Origin: Porphyromonas sp.
GTDB lineage: Bacteria; Bacteroidota; Bacteroidia; Bacteroidales; Porphyromonadaceae
DNA: 64,000 bases
Assembly: GCA_029983505.1 (NCBI GenBank)
Contig: JASBZK010000003.1
Coordinates: 1-64,000 of the forward strand
Reading direction: 5' to 3'
Made by a program: the position numbers and the translations under genes
Shown: one piece after another, positions 61,396 to 64,000 of the stretch
Layout of the letters: every line of letters begins with the position of its first letter
Position numbering within the stretch: the stretch's first letter is position 1
The notes under the pieces: generated by a model
Seen by the model: the letters and a program-made list of their open reading frames with translations, nothing else
Databases searched by the model: none
Told to the model about the DNA's origin: nothing

Positions 61396-61957
61396 GGTAG
61401 GCTTTGATTACCGTGTAGCAGAGCTTCTTGGCTTCATCAAGGTTGTCATTGACGATGACTTGATCCGCATAGCGGGCATAGGAAAGCTCTTCTTCCGCCC
61501 GCGAAAGGCGAAGGTCGATTTTCTCTGCCGTCTCGGTTCCTCTGCGGATCAGTCTTTCTCGGAGGACTTCGAGGCTCGGCGGCTGGATGAAGATGAAAAG
61601 GGCATCGTTGCCAAACTCCTTTTTGAGTCTCAATGCACCTTTTACATCAATGTCGAGGAACACGTTTTTGCCCTCTGCTCGTGGCGTATCCACTTCACTC
61701 CTAAGCGTGCCGTAATAGGTGCCTGAGTAGACCTCCTCGTACTCGATGAAGGCTCCTTCGGAGATCTTTTGCTCAAAGTCCTCTTTTGTCAGAAAATGGT
61801 ATTCGCATCCGTGTTTCTCCGCTCCTCTCGGGGCACGAGAGGTAGCGGAGATGGAGAAATAGGGGTTTAGCTCCGGGCGGGAAAGGATGTAGCTCAAGAT
61901 GGTACTCTTTCCGGATCCGCTCGGTGCCGAGACGATGATTATCTTGCCTTTCTTCAT
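61382..61957 (-). CDS. gmk: guanylate kinase
   Basis: A 191-residue kinase that converts GMP to GDP. P-loop SAPSGSGKST (10-19), SATSRAPRGAEKHGCEYHF and VFLDIDVKGALRLK are typical. It is 6 bases after yicC and overlaps nadD. Confidence 0.95.
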   Translation of the reverse strand: MKKGKIIIVSAPSGSGKSTILSYILSRPELNPYFSISATSRAPRGAEKHGCEYHFLTKEDFEQKISEGAFIEYEEVYSGTYYGTLRSEVDTPRAEGKNVFLDIDVKGALRLKKEFGNDALFIFIQPPSLEVLRERLIRRGTETAEKIDLRLSRAEEELSYARYADQVIVNDNLDEAKKLCYTVIKAYLELD

Positions 61958-61963
61958 GGCTTA

Positions 61964-62845
61964 TTAGAGGACGTTCAGGACCTGTTCTTTGATCTGCTCG
62001 AGGTGGTCCTTCATTTTGACCACGATCTTCTGGAGCTCTGCGTGGTTGCTCTTGGAGCCGAGGGTATTGATCTCACGCCCCATTTCCTGGGCGATGAAGC
62101 CGAGCTTGCGCCCCTGTCCGGGATCGGGGAGATCCATTGTCTCTTGGAAATACTTCAGATGGTTCTTGAGCCGGTTTTTCTCTTCGTTGACATCGAGCTT
62201 TTCGATGTAGAAAATCATCTCCTGCTCAAGCCTGCCGGGATCATACTCGTGGTCGATGTACTTTTTGAGGTTGTCTTCGAGCCGCTGTTTGATCTCCGTG
62301 ATGCGCTCTTCTTCAAAGGGTTTGGTCAGGGACAGAAGCTCATCAATGGCGCGGTTGTTTGCCTCAAAGACCCGATAAAGCGAAAGACCCTCCTGGGCTC
62401 TGAACTCCTGAAGGTGATCGAGTGCGTCTCCGAGCGCTTTCGTCATCAGTTCCTTTATCGCTTCGATTTCGTCTTCCGACTCTTCGCGACTTTTTTGGAC
62501 CCCGTTGAGCCCGAGGATGGTCTTCATCGGGTTGTCGAGCATCGGTATGCCGGTTTCTGCCGCAAAGTCTTGCAACTTCTGCCAGTACTCTCTTGCCAAG
62601 GCTGCGTCAAAGGAGACGTTAGGCTCTTCTCTTAGATGCTCGACGGAGACAAAAACGTCTATTTTCCCTCTGAGCAGACTTTGTGCCACTGTCTTGCGCA
62701 CCTCGATCTCTTCGCTCCTCAGGTCAAAAGGCAGTCTCAGGGAGATGTCTGCCTGTTTGCTGTTGAGCGACCGTATCTCTACGGTTACTTTTTGGCTTTC
62801 GGATTTGGCCTCGGCCTTACCGAAGCCGGTCATAGAGTGAATCAT
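61964..62845 (-). CDS. YicC family endoribonuclease-like protein
   Basis: A 293-residue protein with the YicC N-terminus MIHSMTGFGKAEAK and C-terminal DUF1732 ending GREINTLGSKSNHAELQKIV. YicC proteins have been described as endoribonucleases linked to RNA decay. ATG 62845 is used; the frame extends to 62908 inside secA. Next to gmk as in many bacteria. Confidence 0.92.
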   Translation of the reverse strand: MIHSMTGFGKAEAKSESQKVTVEIRSLNSKQADISLRLPFDLRSEEIEVRKTVAQSLLRGKIDVFVSVEHLREEPNVSFDAALAREYWQKLQDFAAETGIPMLDNPMKTILGLNGVQKSREESEDEIEAIKELMTKALGDALDHLQEFRAQEGLSLYRVFEANNRAIDELLSLTKPFEEERITEIKQRLEDNLKKYIDHEYDPGRLEQEMIFYIEKLDVNEEKNRLKNHLKYFQETMDLPDPGQGRKLGFIAQEMGREINTLGSKSNHAELQKIVVKMKDHLEQIKEQVLNVL

Positions 62846-62859
62846 ATCCGATGAGAGGG

Positions 62860-64000
62860 TTAGAGGTTTTTGCCGTGGCAGTTCTTGAACTTTTTGCCGC
62901 TTCCGCAAGGACAGGGATCGTTGCGTCCGATCTTTTGCTGAGCGACGTAAGGCTGGCGCTTCTCGGGCTCTTTGGCAGAGGCATTCTTCCCCGCTTGGTA
63001 GCGTGCTTCCTGCTGTGCCTCATAGTCGTCTTTTTGCTCTTTGTACTGTTTGCGACCGGCGTTTTCTCTCGGGTCATCGTGCTGCTCGCGTACTTGGAGA
63101 TTTTGCGCCTGAGTCTGTTGCTGCGGTGGTGCCACGTTGATGTGACCGCGCATGATGATCTCGGTGGCTTTTTGGTTCATCTCGGCAACCATTTCGGCAA
63201 AAAGCTCGTAGGCCTCCACCTTGAAGATCACGAGGGGATCCTTATTCTCATAAGACGCATTGCGGACTGCGTTCTGGAGTTCGTCCATATTTAGGAGGTG
63301 GCGCTCCCACGCGTCGTCTATGGTGTAGAGGAGGATGGTCTTTTGGAACGCCTTGCCGATGTTCTTGGAGTGCGTCTCGACTGCCTCTTTGAGATTGACG
63401 ACCACATTGTACATCAAGCGTCCGTCCGAGACAGGGACATAAATGTTTTCCACCTTGTCTCCGTGCATTTGGTAGAAGTTCTGGAGAATGGGGTCTGCCA
63501 GCTCGGCGATGCGATCCATTCTTCTCTGAAGCGTCTTTATGGCTTCGTCGACGATGGCATCCGCAATCTGCTCTTTGCTCATCGAACGGAATCTTGATTC
63601 CGCGTCATCCGGCAGATCGAGTGCGAAGATGGTGTAGACCTCTGTCTTGAACTCTTGGAACGTGGCTCCTTCAAACTTTTCTGCCACTTTCTCCGCCGTC
63701 TGCTGGAGGGTATTGATGACGTCCATACCCACACGCTCACCCATAAGGGCGTGGTTTCTGCGGGTGTAGATGACCTTACGCTGAGCGTTCTTTACGTCGT
63801 CGTACTCGAGGAGATGCTTACGGATGCCGAAGTTGTTTTCTTCGACTTTCTTTTGGGCGTTTTCCACAGCCTTGGAGAGCTGCGAGCTCTCCAGCATATC
63901 TTCGTCCTTGAAGCCCATCGTGCTAAGCCACTTGGCCATACGGTCGGACCCGAATAGGCGCATCAGTTTGTCTTCCATAGAGACGAAGAAGACGGAGGAT
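62860..64000 (-). CDS. secA: preprotein translocase ATPase SecA, C-terminal part (cut by window end)
   Basis: Roughly the last 380 residues of SecA: the helical scaffold and wing regions starting VSMEDKLMRLFGSDRM, a long linker and the C-terminal zinc SEC-C motif DPCPCGSGKKFKNCHG, which binds SecB and phospholipid. The frame stays open to the window edge upstream of the internal ATG at 63978, as expected because SecA continues. Membrane-peripheral motor of the Sec system. Confidence 0.95.
   Translation of the reverse strand, partial: SSVFFVSMEDKLMRLFGSDRMAKWLSTMGFKDEDMLESSQLSKAVENAQKKVEENNFGIRKHLLEYDDVKNAQRKVIYTRRNHALMGERVGMDVINTLQQTAEKVAEKFEGATFQEFKTEVYTIFALDLPDDAESRFRSMSKEQIADAIVDEAIKTLQRRMDRIAELADPILQNFYQMHGDKVENIYVPVSDGRLMYNVVVNLKEAVETHSKNIGKAFQKTILLYTIDDAWERHLLNMDELQNAVRNASYENKDPLVIFKVEAYELFAEMVAEMNQKATEIIMRGHINVAPPQQQTQAQNLQVREQHDDPRENAGRKQYKEQKDDYEAQQEARYQAGKNASAKEPEKRQPYVAQQKIGRNDPCPCGSGKKFKNCHGKNL

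Overview
The window is a chromosomal segment of a moderately GC-rich member of the Bacteroidota, most likely a Porphyromonas or close relative. The evidence: the usable promoters have the Bacteroidota form (TTTG, about 20 bases, TAnnTTTG); several Bacteroidota-restricted families are present (DUF4294, DUF4290, DUF4954, DUF5020, DUF3316); there is a SpeB/PrtT-type C10 peptidase domain; and intergenic regions carry 23-bp minisatellite arrays. Phylum is confident, genus is inference. Almost everything is housekeeping; there is no prophage, CRISPR array or intact IS.

Layout: 1-693 is AT-rich and nearly gene-free, with three perfect 31-bp tandem repeats. 694-5081 (minus) holds a truncated-looking C10 peptidase, a DUF4294 protein, a GT2 glycosyltransferase, a calcineurin-like phosphoesterase and an RluA-type pseudouridine synthase. 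5235-9834 (minus) is a compact operon fabH-era-der-tetR-fabG. A DUF4954 gene (plus) is followed by a minus-strand nucleobase-uptake operon (uraA, DUF5020 outer-membrane channel candidate, PbuG-type permease), an HU gene and tRNA-Met. 16955-21580 (plus) carries glycogen phosphorylase and a NagB-like/PIG-L fusion. Then come mltG (minus), ispG (plus) and a plus-strand block lysS-gpsA-pgi-DUF4290-murA-rimM, followed by tRNA-Gly and tRNA-Leu.

32129-39527 (minus) is a seven-gene run from a type II topoisomerase A subunit through DUF3316, S41 protease, DUF59, lpxH and lptB to recR, closed by a perfect bidirectional terminator. 39978-44705 (plus) is psd-pssA-Crp/Fnr regulator-MATE pump-phosphoesterase. 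45179-51963 (minus) is a full thiamin operon (thiS, thiC, a TenI-like/ThiD/ThiE triple fusion, thiG, thiH, thiF) behind a TPP riboswitch. The rest holds ychF and lon (minus), a TonB-receptor-like outer-membrane protein (plus), fba (minus), tRNA-Phe, and nadD-gmk-yicC-secA (minus; secA runs off the end).

The most unusual signal is between genes: eleven intergenic arrays, about one per 6 kb, each built of roughly four units in which a 12-mer close to GAGATACGGACC recurs every 23 bases in either orientation. Two arrays 15 kb apart are inverted copies of one 107-base element. Several supply terminator hairpins. They resemble, from memory, the 23-bp minisatellite of the P. gingivalis BrickBuilt MITE. 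A separate 175-bp MITE with 10-bp inverted ends and a 5-bp target duplication lies beside one array.
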